Shown: one piece after another, positions 8,106-16,258 of the stretch
Numbering within the stretch: position 1 is the stretch's first letter
How the letters are laid out: each line of letters opens with the position of its first letter
From: JACQGZ01 sp036004665
GTDB lineage: Bacteria > Sysuimicrobiota > Sysuimicrobiia > Sysuimicrobiales > Humicultoraceae
Assembly: GCA_036004665.1 (NCBI GenBank)
Contig: DASYRG010000018.1
Location: 9,925 to 73,924, forward strand
DNA: 64,000 bases
Reading direction: 5' to 3'
Notes under the pieces: model-generated
Database searches by the model: none
Seen by the model: the letters and a program-made list of their open reading frames with translations, nothing else
What the model was told of the DNA's origin: nothing
Made by a program: the position numbers and the translations under genes

Positions 8106-9187
8106 GGATTGGCGTGGCCGTGGCTTTGGCTCTCCTGGCGGCGGCGCCGGCCGTGGGGGCGGAGCGCTCACCCCAAGAAAGATGGCTCCTCTCCGCGGCC
8201 ACGGCGCCCCGCCGGGTCTCCTTCACAGGGGTCAAGGACGTCATCCTCTGGTCGGAGGCCGGAGCGCAGGGGTCGACGGTCGAGATCGCCCACCGCGCCG
8301 CCACCGGAGTCCGGCTGACCTATCGCTCGACCCTCGGGCGCGCTCAGCGGATCGTCGTCGACGACGGCCGGCGGCGGTGGCAGTACGAGCCCTCCGCCCA
8401 CGTAGCCCTGATCTCGCCCTCCATCACGGAGGAGGATGTTCCGCCCTCCGCGCGCCGTCTCGGCCTCCTGCTGGCGAACTATCGGCCGACCATCGTTGGG
8501 CGCGAGCCGGTGGCCGGACGGAGGGCGGTCGCCTTGTTGGTGCGTCCCCGCACCGACGCACGTCCATCGTTGAAACTGTGGGTGGACGAGGCGACGGGAC
8601 TTATCCTGCGCACCGAGTTGTATCATGCCAATGGCCGGCTGGCCGAGGCGTCGGCTTTTACCCGGATCGACTTCGTCTCACCACCGGAATCGCTCTTTCG
8701 GTTCCGCCCTCCGGCCGGGGTCACCGTGCGCGCCGTTGCCGCGAGTACTCCTATGGGCCTCCCCGACCTTGCCCGCCGGGTCGGGTTCACCCCGATTGCG
8801 CTCGAGCGGCTGCCCGACGGATTCGTTCTCGATCGGGTCCGCCTCGCCGGGAGCGGAACTCCGGTGGCCGTGACGCAATACACCGACGGTCTGGCCACCC
8901 TCACACTGTTCCAACGCCGGGTGACCCCGGGGTCGCGGAGCAGTCTGCCGGCCGGACGCCCGATTCCGCTGGGAGCGGGGGCGGCGGAGTTGCGCCGTTT
9001 CGACGGGGCCAATGTGTTGCACTGGCAGCGGAACGGTGTCGCGTTGACCCTGGTCGGTGAAGTCCCGGCGGCGGAATTGACGAAGATCGCGGTCCGCATC
9101 GGCGTCGACGCCCCCCCCGGTCTCCTCTCCCGGTTGCGCTACTGGCTCCTGCTGCTGTGGGAGCGACTCACCGCCGCAGTCGCCTAG
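8102..9187 (+). CDS. MucB/RseB-like periplasmic sigma-E regulator
   Basis: A 361-residue exported protein with a signal peptide (about residues 1-19, cleavage near AVGA-ER). The N-terminal part (about 25-195) resembles the MucB/RseB lipoprotein-carrier fold: FTGVKDVILWSEAG, RRRWQYEPSAHVALISPS and LKLWVDEATGLILRTELYHANGRL. The C-terminal part (about 200-335) resembles the second RseB domain. A short hydrophobic C-terminal stretch (LRYWLLLLWERLTAAVA) may anchor it. In known systems RseB protects the anti-sigma factor from proteolysis and senses envelope lipids; that role here is inferred from the operon. Confidence 0.8.
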   Translation: MRIGVAVALALLAAAPAVGAERSPQERWLLSAATAPRRVSFTGVKDVILWSEAGAQGSTVEIAHRAATGVRLTYRSTLGRAQRIVVDDGRRRWQYEPSAHVALISPSITEEDVPPSARRLGLLLANYRPTIVGREPVAGRRAVALLVRPRTDARPSLKLWVDEATGLILRTELYHANGRLAEASAFTRIDFVSPPESLFRFRPPAGVTVRAVAASTPMGLPDLARRVGFTPIALERLPDGFVLDRVRLAGSGTPVAVTQYTDGLATLTLFQRRVTPGSRSSLPAGRPIPLGAGAAELRRFDGANVLHWQRNGVALTLVGEVPAAELTKIAVRIGVDAPPGLLSRLRYWLLLLWERLTAAVA

Positions 9188-9786
9188 GCACCTGGTCGGC
9201 GGTTCTGACCGACCTGGGCTACCTGCTATTGGCCGCCTTTCCCGCACGGACCCGCCTGCTCGCCCGCTACTTCCGCTTCAGGTACCGTCGGCTGGCGCCC
9301 TCGTACGAGGACCTGACGGCAGCGCACCCTGGTTACGGAGATGCCCTTCGACTGGGGCTCGAGCGCTGCGGCGTCGCGCCGGTCGCCTGTGCCGACGTCG
9401 CCGCGGGCACGGGCGCGGCCAGCCGGATGATCCGAGCGCGGTATCCCTCGGCGCGGGTCGTGGCGGTCGACCTCTCGGCGGAGATGCTCCGCGAATGGCG
9501 GACGGTCCAAGACATCGGGCGCATTGTGGGCGACGCGTGGGCGCTGCCTCTGGCCAGCGGCGGGCTCGACCTTGCGGTCACTCAGAATGCCCCGGCCTGT
9601 TTCGACGAGCTCTCCAGGATCGTCCGTCCTGGTGGCGTGGTCCTCTTTAGCCTCTCGACGGCCGGCCCCCTGCCCGGGAGGCTACGCACCTGGCTGCTGC
9701 GGCGCGCCCTTCCTGACGGCCTGACACTCTTGTCCGAAACGGCGGTGGGGCGCGGGATCACCTGGCTATTAGAGAAACGGCCGTAG
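9157..9786 (+). CDS. Class I SAM-dependent methyltransferase (ubiE-like)
   Basis: About 209 residues with SAM-binding motif I DVAAGTGAASR near residue 80, motif II VVAVDLSAEML near 103, and a motif III/IV region LDLAVTQNAPACFDELSRIVRPGGVVL. It resembles small UbiE/Methyltransf_11 enzymes. The substrate cannot be told. GTG at 9157 lies inside the end of the preceding gene; the sequence before about residue 15 is not conserved-looking, so a later start is possible. The 3' end overlaps the convergent gene by 29 bases. Confidence 0.75.
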   Translation: MGATHRRSRLGTWSAVLTDLGYLLLAAFPARTRLLARYFRFRYRRLAPSYEDLTAAHPGYGDALRLGLERCGVAPVACADVAAGTGAASRMIRARYPSARVVAVDLSAEMLREWRTVQDIGRIVGDAWALPLASGGLDLAVTQNAPACFDELSRIVRPGGVVLFSLSTAGPLPGRLRTWLLRRALPDGLTLLSETAVGRGITWLLEKRP

Positions 9787-11341
9787 GATCTCGAGGCACC
9801 GCGAATAGTTCGTTGGGGCGGACGAAGCTGGCCAGCAGAAACCGCAAATAGGGACTGCTGATCTGGCTCCGGTGCGCGTCGATGGCTTGGCGTTTCTCGC
9901 CCTCGGCTTCCTGAGAGAGCGTGAACTCGATCCACGACCAGCCTGGCACCTCGGCCAGGTCCGCGGGCGGCAGGAGCGGCTGGCGCGGCGCTGAGCGAAG
10001 GGGGCGGGGAAACGCCCGGGCGTGCACGAGGAAAGTGTAGAGGCGGGCCTCGCCGCGCCGCGGCGCGACCAGCGTGTAGGCGGCGCGGTGGTCCGGGTGC
10101 TGATCAAACGGAGCGTGCGTCACGATGAGGGTGGGGCGGAACCCTGTGATCAGCCGCTCCATCAGTTCCTGCATCGCCGCGCCAGTGTACGGTGTATTCA
10201 CCCCGACCGCCCGCGTGTAGGCAGCGTGGTCGAGCCGGGTGAACGGCGAGGTGACGGGTGACACACTGGCGAGCACTTCGCTCAGCCTGCGGTCGGGAAA
10301 GCCGAGAAAGTCGACGTCTCCCGGTGGGATCCCGAGCCGGCGAAGCCCCTCCAGCGTCTCCCGCTGCCGCACCATCCCGACATTGATGAAGTCGGCCGGG
10401 CGCGGGCGGGAGCGACGCGCCAGCAGGGCGGCGCTCACGCGGTTGCTGTCCCCGTTGGTCAGCAGGATGACGCGTACCGGCACGCCTAGCCCCCGCGCGG
10501 TGACGATGAGGCCGCCGAGCCCAATGACCTCATCGTCGGGATGCGCCACCACCGCCAAGAGCCGGTCGCCCGGTTGAAGCAGTGACTGTTCAGGAAGCCG
10601 AGAGGCGTGCGACGGCGTGGTCAGGAAGATCGGGGCCAACAGCAGAAACAGCAGCGCGAGAGCCAGGAACGCCTCCATGGATTGTGCCCCCCTTCCGGCC
10701 GGTTGGGAGCGGCGTCGGGCGCCGCCGGTAACGTGGAATTCGCGTAGCAGATCAGACGACGCCCGGATCTCCTGCCGAAATCCTCTCATGGCGCCATATT
10801 TCTGGCGCTTGCGCCGGTGGTGCACTCCGGCCAGCGGCACGTGCACGACACAAGCACCCTGCGCTCGGGCGGTGCGGTCCAGTCTCAGTTCCAAACCGAA
10901 ACCGCTGCCTGCCAGCGCCTCTCTGGGCTCGAGCAACCCCCGGCGAAGCGCCCGTTGTCCGGAGAGCACCGGGAGAAGACCGTGGCGGAGGTCGCTGGTG
11001 AAGATGCCCACCGCCATCTCAGCCAATCCGGAGAGCACCGGTGCCAGCAACTCCGTCAGGTGACCGGGCTCGATGCCGTAGAGGTCTGCATCCAGCAGGA
11101 GCAGGACCTCGCCGCGCGCTTCCTCTACCGCGGCGAGCACGGCCGCGCCCTTCCCCTGATTCTGAGCGAGAGGGATGACGCGGTCCGCCCCGGCCGCGGC
11201 GGCGGCGGCCACGGTGTCGTCGGTCGAGCCGTCCGAGACGACGACGACCTCGTCCACCTGCTCGCAGGCGCGGGCCGCGGTAATCACGCGGCGGATCCGC
11301 GCCGCTTCATTGTACGCGGGGATGATGCAGGAGACGCTCAT
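9758..11341 (-). CDS. Fusion: family 2 glycosyltransferase + membrane helix + PIG-L/LmbE deacetylase
   Basis: One continuous frame joins two enzymes. Residues 1 to about 215 are a GT-A glycosyltransferase: SVSCIIPAYNEAARI, VVVSDGSTDDT, nucleotide-binding LLLLDADL. A hydrophobic segment follows (about 222-240, MEAFLALALLFLLLAPIFL). Residues about 255-520 are a PIG-L/LmbE zinc deacetylase with VVAHPDDEVIGLGG and HAPFDQHPDHRAAY. This could add a sugar and then N-deacetylate it on a membrane or surface glycan; that coupling is inference. I chose the ATG at 11341 because glycosyltransferases usually begin there; GTG at 11431 is also in frame. Confidence 0.85.
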   Translation of the reverse strand: MSVSCIIPAYNEAARIRRVITAARACEQVDEVVVVSDGSTDDTVAAAAAAGADRVIPLAQNQGKGAAVLAAVEEARGEVLLLLDADLYGIEPGHLTELLAPVLSGLAEMAVGIFTSDLRHGLLPVLSGQRALRRGLLEPREALAGSGFGLELRLDRTARAQGACVVHVPLAGVHHRRKRQKYGAMRGFRQEIRASSDLLREFHVTGGARRRSQPAGRGAQSMEAFLALALLFLLLAPIFLTTPSHASRLPEQSLLQPGDRLLAVVAHPDDEVIGLGGLIVTARGLGVPVRVILLTNGDSNRVSAALLARRSRPRPADFINVGMVRQRETLEGLRRLGIPPGDVDFLGFPDRRLSEVLASVSPVTSPFTRLDHAAYTRAVGVNTPYTGAAMQELMERLITGFRPTLIVTHAPFDQHPDHRAAYTLVAPRRGEARLYTFLVHARAFPRPLRSAPRQPLLPPADLAEVPGWSWIEFTLSQEAEGEKRQAIDAHRSQISSPYLRFLLASFVRPNELFAVPRDPTAVSLIAR

Positions 11342-11447
11342 GGGTCTCGAACCGAAAGCCGTCGAGGAACCCGAGGATACTTCTAACACGGGGGGGTAAT
11401 CCCTACCGCCGACGACCGGGAGGGGGATCACCCCCCTCCCCAGTCGG

Positions 11448-11819
11448 CTACTTCGAGACGGTCACGATGATGCTGGTGGCCTCGAAGGTAGGAGTCCCGG
11501 CAAGTGTGTACCACCCGCTGACGGAGACCAACTCGCCGGGCTTGAGCGCGGCGGGTGCGATCGACCTCTGTCCCATCTTCATCGCGGCCTTCGGGGCCAG
11601 GAGCACGGTGAGTTCGCCCTTCTGCTCGTAACGGACGATCGCCTGAGGGGCCCTCGATACCTTGATCACTAGGGTGGTTCCTTTCACAGAGACGAGCCGC
11701 CCGGTCAGCCAAAAGCTGTGCTTCTCAACCGTCGGGGTCGCGCCGATGGCCAGCACGGGAAGCACGGCCACGACAAGCGTCAAGGCCAGAGCCATGGTGG
11801 CGATACGCCAACCCTTCAT
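11448..11819 (-). CDS. Exported protein of unknown function (DUF5666-like beta domain)
   Basis: 123 residues with an N-terminal signal peptide (RIATMALALTLVVAVLPVLAIGA) and a beta-rich remainder (WLTGRLVSVKGTTLVIKV and LKPGELVSVSGWYTLAGTPTFEATSIIVTV), like small OB/DUF5666-type secreted domains. No catalytic residues are visible. It may be co-transcribed with the glycosyltransferase-deacetylase gene 106 bases downstream. Confidence 0.6.
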   Translation of the reverse strand: MKGWRIATMALALTLVVAVLPVLAIGATPTVEKHSFWLTGRLVSVKGTTLVIKVSRAPQAIVRYEQKGELTVLLAPKAAMKMGQRSIAPAALKPGELVSVSGWYTLAGTPTFEATSIIVTVSK

Positions 11820-11903
11820 CGCTGTTTCCTCCTTTGAGATGCAATCACCCTATCAGCGTCTCCTGCTCCCAAAGGGTTCCCGGGCTCCAGCGGCGGCGCG
11901 TTA

Positions 11904-12887
11904 CTAGCGAGGGCGGACGACGACGAACTCGGTGAGGTCGAGGAGGCTCTGGCGGCCGGCGGAGGGGGCGAGGGTCCGCAACGCGGCGGCGGCCCGGGAC
12001 GCGTATTCACGGGCAACACCCATCGCATACTCGATGGCCCCGTAGCGTCCCAAGAGGAGCCGGACCCGCTCTATCTTACCGTCTGGGGAGGGCGGCTGAA
12101 GCAACCGCAGCAGCGCAGCCCGGTCGGTAGCGCCGGCGCTGCGGAGCGCGTGAATCACCGGCAGGGTCACCTTGCCGCTCCGGATATCCGAGCCGATCGG
12201 CTTGCCCAGCTCCTCCGCCCGGCTGGTCAGGTCCAGCGCATCGTCGGTGATCTGGAACGACATCCCCCAGGCCAAGCCAAAATCCGCCAGGGCATCGGCC
12301 TGCCCGGCACTCGCACCCGCGACGAGGGCGCCGGCGCGGCAGGCAGCGGCAAAGAGGGCCGCGGTCTTGCCTTCAATGATCTCCAGGTAGGCGCCTTCAT
12401 CGCTGTGGGGCTCGCTGGCTCGCTCGATCTGCTTGATCTCCGCCTGGCTCATCCGGACCGCCGCCTCGGCGACCGCCGGGGCCACCTCGGGGTGCCGCAC
12501 ACGGCTGATCAGGTCGAAGGCGCGCGCAAAGAGCAGGTCGCCCAGCAGGACGGCGATCTGGTTGCCCCACTGCACGTTCACGGTGGGCGTGCCGCGCCGG
12601 AGGCCCGCCGCGTCGATGATGTCGTCGTGGATCAGTGACGCGATGTGAATCAGTTCGACGGTGCCGGCGACGTAGAGCCGGTCCCGTTCGCCGCCCCCGA
12701 TCGCCTCCGCGCTGAGGCAGGCGAGGGCGGGGCGGACCAGTTTGCCGCGCGTGGAGAGGACGTAGGAGACGAGTTCACCGATGAAGGGGTCATGGCTGAC
12801 CAACTCCGCCTGCAACAGCCCCTCCAGCGCCTCGAGGTCGCGCTGCACCGGCTGGTAGATCGTGGTCAGGTCCGCTGTTCGGGCCAT
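11904..12887 (-). CDS. Polyprenyl (heptaprenyl/octaprenyl-type) diphosphate synthase
   Basis: Trans-prenyltransferase that elongates isoprenoid diphosphates for quinone tails. The 327-residue product carries both aspartate-rich motifs: LIHDDIIDAAGLRRG (DDxxD first motif, near residue 88) and FQITDDALDLTSR (second DDxxD, near 215). GKLVRPALACLSAEA is the substrate lysine/arginine region. Small residues before the first motif are consistent with a long-chain product, but chain length cannot be fixed. Menaquinone is the likely sink, given the Rieske/cytochrome b cluster nearby. Confidence 0.93.
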   Translation of the reverse strand: MARTADLTTIYQPVQRDLEALEGLLQAELVSHDPFIGELVSYVLSTRGKLVRPALACLSAEAIGGGERDRLYVAGTVELIHIASLIHDDIIDAAGLRRGTPTVNVQWGNQIAVLLGDLLFARAFDLISRVRHPEVAPAVAEAAVRMSQAEIKQIERASEPHSDEGAYLEIIEGKTAALFAAACRAGALVAGASAGQADALADFGLAWGMSFQITDDALDLTSRAEELGKPIGSDIRSGKVTLPVIHALRSAGATDRAALLRLLQPPSPDGKIERVRLLLGRYGAIEYAMGVAREYASRAAAALRTLAPSAGRQSLLDLTEFVVVRPR

Positions 12888-12928
12888 GAAGCGGCGGCGG
12901 CCGCGGAGCCCGCGGCCGCCCTCCCGTC

Positions 12929-13312
12929 CTATGGTGTGACCGTCAATGTCCCCGTCATCCCGGCCTCCTGGTGGCCCGGGATGGTGCAGAGGACTTTGTA
13001 GCTTCCCGCCTTCAGGGTCGTGCTGACGTCTTTAGTCTGACCCGGCTGAATGCCCTCCACCTTGATGCTGCTGCCCTCGACGATGAAGTTGTGCTCGACC
13101 GACCCCCCGTTCTTGATCTGGAAGGTCACCTGGCCCGCCTTGGCGGTCATCGCCTTGGGATCGAACTTGAACTCGCTCTCCGTCACGCTGACCGTCGACG
13201 CCCCTGCGGGGGGCGGGGTCGCCCCACCCTGTGGCCCACCACCTCCGCCACAGGCCGCGACCAGCAGCGCGGTGCCCAGCAGGAGGGCGGACAACCGTAC
13301 CCCTTGCGCCAT
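12929..13312 (-). CDS. Cupredoxin-domain lipoprotein (plastocyanin-like)
   Basis: 127 residues starting at ATG 13310-13312. A lipoprotein signal with lipobox LVAAC is followed by a glycine/proline linker and a single cupredoxin domain. The type-1 copper ligands are visible: His in SVEHNFIVEG, then Cys, His and Met in LCTIPGHQEAGM. It probably acts as a membrane-tethered electron carrier. A longer in-frame extension upstream exists, but the lipoprotein signal fixes this start. Confidence 0.88.
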   Translation of the reverse strand: MAQGVRLSALLLGTALLVAACGGGGGPQGGATPPPAGASTVSVTESEFKFDPKAMTAKAGQVTFQIKNGGSVEHNFIVEGSSIKVEGIQPGQTKDVSTTLKAGSYKVLCTIPGHQEAGMTGTLTVTP

Positions 13313-13396
13313 TGCCTGCCTCCCTTTCGCTTTCGCGTTGGATTGGGCCGCGCCCGATCGGAGCCGGCCCTCCCTACGGTACCACACCGGGATGCG

Positions 13397-14118
13397 CTAT
13401 CGGGGACACCCTTCGAGAGCGGCGCCGGCAAAGATCGCCCCCGCGAGGTCAGTTGCGGTACGACCCTCAACCCCCGACCCGGAGTAGGCGACCCAACGAC
13501 CCGGCTGTCCTCGGCCAGAACGGGTGAGCCGCTGGACCCGCCGAGATAGAGCCCGGCATCGAGCTGAATTCGGAAGATCTGGTCCTGTCCGATGATCTGA
13601 AAGATGCGCCCGGTCGCCGTGTAGAGCACCGACGGCCAAGCCCGGGAGGCGCGCGGGAACCCTTTGACGGTCACCCGTTGGCCAAGCGCCGGCGCGGCGT
13701 CGGCGAATGGCAGGACCGGAAGATCGGGCGCCTCTGTCATCCTGAGGACGGCGACGTCGAAGGGGGTCGCCCGATTCGGATTGGTGCGATCTGCGGTGGG
13801 TCGCCATCTGGGATGAACGCAGCTCACGGTCACCGGGCCCAGCCACGAACTGATCGAGCGGGTCGAGGTGTTGCTGGCCAGATACCATGCCGTGAACCCT
13901 TCAGGGACAGGACTCTTGACGACATGCGCATTCGTGTAGAAGACGCCGCCGCCGACGTGGAACGCTATCCCCCGCCTGAGGAATCGTTGCTCGGTTGGGT
14001 TGACGACGATAACCTTGCGGATGGCTTCTTCGACGTTCGCTTGAGCGGAGACGCCCGGACGAAGGGACCACAGAAGGAGGAAAGCGAGGAGAAGTGTGCT
14101 GACGGAACGGCGTACCAT
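13397..14118 (-). pseudogene. Trypsin-like serine protease with a 3' frameshift
   Basis: Exported S1-type protease: signal peptide (SVSTLLLAFLLLWSLRPGVSA), catalytic His in YTNAHVV, Asp in PFDVAVLR and Ser in YLGGSSGSPVL. After DSRVVG the frame runs into a non-conserved tail that would read over the cupredoxin gene to 13183. Shifting by one base near 13490-13494 restores a normal ending (VAYSGSGVEGRTATDLAG...) that stops at 13397. One G missing from the run GGG (+ strand CCC 13492-13494) explains it. All three catalytic residues precede the shift, so this is either a recent mutation or a sequencing/assembly error. Confidence 0.75.
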
Positions 14119-14124
14119 TCTCCC

Positions 14125-14229
14125 TTAGGCCTCCGCGATGAGGCCGCCCATTAGGCTTCCGCGATGAGGCCGCCCATTAGGCTTCCGCGATGAGACCGCC
14201 CATTAGGCTTCCGCGATGAGACCGAAGGA
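14125..14229 (-). repeat. 26-base tandem repeat forming stop-start coupled micro-ORFs
   Basis: About four copies of a 26-base unit. Read on the minus strand, the junctions are TAATG, so each stop codon TAA shares its last A with the next ATG. This gives three 8-codon micro-ORFs (14177-14203, 14151-14177, 14125-14151), each encoding MGGLIAEA. The unit copies the last codons (GLIAEA-stop) of the 37-residue membrane peptide gene that ends at 14203. The copies differ at only a few positions, which suggests recent expansion or selection to keep the frame pattern. Confidence 0.85.
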
Positions 14230-14316
14230 CGCGACGAAGATCAGCAACAGAAAAAAGATGATGTAGAAGAGCAGGTAGAAGAGGACCGTCCGCAGCGGCA
14301 GCGTCCGGCGAATCAC
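14203..14316 (-). CDS. 37-residue membrane peptide at the end of the respiratory cluster
   Basis: Starts at GTG 14314-14316, overlapping the stop of the MvhD-like gene in GTGA, with GGAGG-type bases upstream. The peptide has a basic N-terminus (IRRTLPLRT) and a single strong membrane helix (VLFYLLFYIIFFLLLIFVASFGL), ending in IAEA. Coupling to the cytochrome cluster suggests a small accessory subunit, like the tiny single-helix subunits of cytochrome complexes. This is inference from position and topology. Its 3' end is the source of the 26-base tandem repeat. Confidence 0.65.
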   Translation of the reverse strand: MIRRTLPLRTVLFYLLFYIIFFLLLIFVASFGLIAEA

Positions 14317-14837
14317 GAGGACCCCTCCTCCTGCCCGGGAGCCGGTGCAGAGGCCTGGGCGCTCCCGGCGGGCGCGCTCGCAGCGGCGGATGCCGGGCGC
14401 AACGGGCGGGCGGCCGGGGCGGGAGCGGGCAGCGCGGCGAGACGACGCAGAAACCCCGCGACGTCCTCCAGGAAGGCGGCCCGGTCGTGGAGGCCATGGG
14501 CCAGCATCGCCAGCCTGGCGGGGTCGACGCGGCGGCGGGAGAGGCGTCGGGCCAGCTGCTCGACGCGGTCGCGCATGAGGTAGTTGCCTTCCCGGTTGAG
14601 GCAGTCGCCGTACGGACACCCCGTGACGAAGGCCCCATCCGCGCCGGCGCGCAGCGCCGCCTCCAGCCAGTCCGGGCGCATGAAGCCCGAGCAGGGCACG
14701 CGGATGATGCGTACGGAGGTGTGGGCCGCCAGACGGCCCTCGCCGTCGGTGAGACCCTCGGTGCTCACCGCCCAGTCGCAGACGAATCCGACGACCTTCA
14801 CATCGTGGATCGCTTCCTTGCCCTGCGGCTCCGGCAT
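14313..14837 (-). CDS. MvhD/FrhD-like hydrogenase iron-sulfur (delta) subunit
   Basis: 174 residues. Residues about 12-115 match the MvhD family (methyl-viologen-reducing hydrogenase delta subunit), which passes electrons between flavin or iron-sulfur partners and ferredoxin or heterodisulfide reductase-type enzymes. Conserved cysteine sites include FVCDWAV, RVPCSGFM and TGCPYGDCLNREGNY. The first motif has one Cys where archaeal proteins usually have two. An Ala/Pro-rich tail of about 40 residues follows. It lies 7 bases after the cytochrome b-ferredoxin gene, so it probably docks on those [4Fe-4S] domains. Confidence 0.85.
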   Translation of the reverse strand: MPEPQGKEAIHDVKVVGFVCDWAVSTEGLTDGEGRLAAHTSVRIIRVPCSGFMRPDWLEAALRAGADGAFVTGCPYGDCLNREGNYLMRDRVEQLARRLSRRRVDPARLAMLAHGLHDRAAFLEDVAGFLRRLAALPAPAPAARPLRPASAAASAPAGSAQASAPAPGQEEGSS

Positions 14838-14844
14838 CGCGTTT

Positions 14845-16041
14845 CTATCCCGTCACCGCGGGCGCCGCGGCGGGGGCGGGAGCGCCCACCGCCTGGGCGA
14901 TGGCCCGCGTCAGGTCGGCCTCGAGGAATTTGGGCAGCTCCAAGGCCTCGAACGGGCAGGCGCCCACGCAGATCCCGCACTCGACGCAGCGGGAGTCCAT
15001 GACAACCGCGAACAGTTTCCGGTTGGCCGCCGCCTTGGTCACACCCGGGTGCGGCGACGGCACCATCACGATGGCGTCGTAGGGACAGTCGTAGTAGCAG
15101 AGTTCGCAGCCGGTGCAGTTGCCGTCGATCACCTGGGCCACGCCGGCGTGCCGCACACCCATCTGCGGCTCGGTCTCGCGGGCCAAGTACGGGATCACGT
15201 AGCCTGCTCCAAAGAGCAGAATCAACCCCAGGGTCACCACAATAGGCGGCAGCCAGTTGGTCAACCAGAACGGCAGCAGGAAGAAGACGTCGAGTGGATA
15301 GGTCGTCACGCCGACCCCAGGTTCCGCGGCCACGCCGGCCACCGGCGCGGTTCCCGGCACGGCGGCCAGGACGATGATTAACCCCAGTGTGGTCAGCACC
15401 CAGGTCGCGGGCGGCCAGATCTTGGGATGGCGCAGCCGCACGTAGTGCCACCACAGCAGCAGGTAGAGGAACGACGCGGTGCCGACGTGCAGAAAGAGCA
15501 CCCGCGGCAGCAGCGCGTCGCTAATGCCCGGTCCGCCCAGGAAAAGGCGGGCCAGGGAGGGTCCCACCAGCGGGATCGCCGATAGCAGATCGACGAAGAC
15601 CTGCGTCACCGCCTGCGCCCGCTGGTCCCAGACCAGCTGGTAGCCGTTCACGCCGATGAAGCCGCCCAGGATCAGCAGGAACATCCCCGAGATCCAGGGG
15701 CCGTCCCGCGAGAAGAGGTAGCGGTCGGTGAACCAGTTGCGGAAGAGGTGCAGCAGCGCCGCGATGATGAAGGCGTCACCGGCGTAGCGGTGGATCCCCC
15801 GGAGCAGCCCGCCGTAGGGCACCCGCTCGGTGAGGTAGGCCACCGAGGCGTACGCGCCATCCAGGCTGGCCACGTAGTAGAAGAGCAGGAGGATCCCCGA
15901 GACCACCAGCACCAGCAGGAAGAGGTTGGTCAGGCCGCCCGTGTAGTAGAGCGGATTCCAATCGGTCGGATAGACCCTGTTGATGTAGACGTCCAGCCGC
16001 AGCGTCTGCCGCAGCAACCAACTGAGGGCGCGGCGGTACAC
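14845..16041 (-). CDS. Cytochrome b fused to two [4Fe-4S] ferredoxin modules
   Basis: 398 residues from GTG 16041, chosen for a GGAG site 7 bases upstream, just past the preceding stop. Residues about 1-210 form a cytochrome b N-terminal domain with both bis-histidine pairs at the normal 14-residue spacing (HRYAGDAFIIAALLH and HVGTASFLYLLLWWH). Two more membrane helices follow, then a dicluster ferredoxin: CTGCELCYYDCP and CVECGICVGACP, both CxxCxxCxxxCP. The C-terminal subunit-IV part with PEWY is absent. The layout suggests electron transfer between quinone/haem b and a low-potential iron-sulfur chain on the cytoplasmic side. Confidence 0.9.
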   Translation of the reverse strand: MYRRALSWLLRQTLRLDVYINRVYPTDWNPLYYTGGLTNLFLLVLVVSGILLLFYYVASLDGAYASVAYLTERVPYGGLLRGIHRYAGDAFIIAALLHLFRNWFTDRYLFSRDGPWISGMFLLILGGFIGVNGYQLVWDQRAQAVTQVFVDLLSAIPLVGPSLARLFLGGPGISDALLPRVLFLHVGTASFLYLLLWWHYVRLRHPKIWPPATWVLTTLGLIIVLAAVPGTAPVAGVAAEPGVGVTTYPLDVFFLLPFWLTNWLPPIVVTLGLILLFGAGYVIPYLARETEPQMGVRHAGVAQVIDGNCTGCELCYYDCPYDAIVMVPSPHPGVTKAAANRKLFAVVMDSRCVECGICVGACPFEALELPKFLEADLTRAIAQAVGAPAPAAAPAVTG

Positions 16042-16051
16042 TCGGTCGCTC

Positions 16052-16258
16052 CTAACTCCGCTCGGCCCCACGCGGGCCGATCATCCCGAGCTTGCGCAGG
16101 AAGAGGCCGATCAGACCGTAGGCGATCAGGATCGCCCCCAGCGCTCCCCCGCCCAGGGCGTAGTCGTTGCGGATCTCCCCTAAGACGATGAGGATGGCCA
16201 GCACGAGCGAGAGGCCCGCCAGGGCGATCACCGCCAGATACGCGCCGGACCTACCCAC
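16052..16258 (-). CDS. Small two-helix membrane protein of the respiratory cluster
   Basis: 68 residues from GTG 16256-16258, overlapping the stop of the preceding small gene by 8 bases. Two membrane helices (about residues 6-25 and 31-51) and a short basic tail (LRKLGMIGPRGAERS). I do not recognise a family. Its place between two cytochrome b genes suggests an accessory subunit. Confidence 0.6.
   Translation of the reverse strand: MGRSGAYLAVIALAGLSLVLAILIVLGEIRNDYALGGGALGAILIAYGLIGLFLRKLGMIGPRGAERS

Noticed and set aside
13183..13396. C-terminal extension of the serine protease overlapping the cupredoxin gene
   Set aside because: Non-conserved, caused by the frameshift near 13490; the other frame gives a proper ending.
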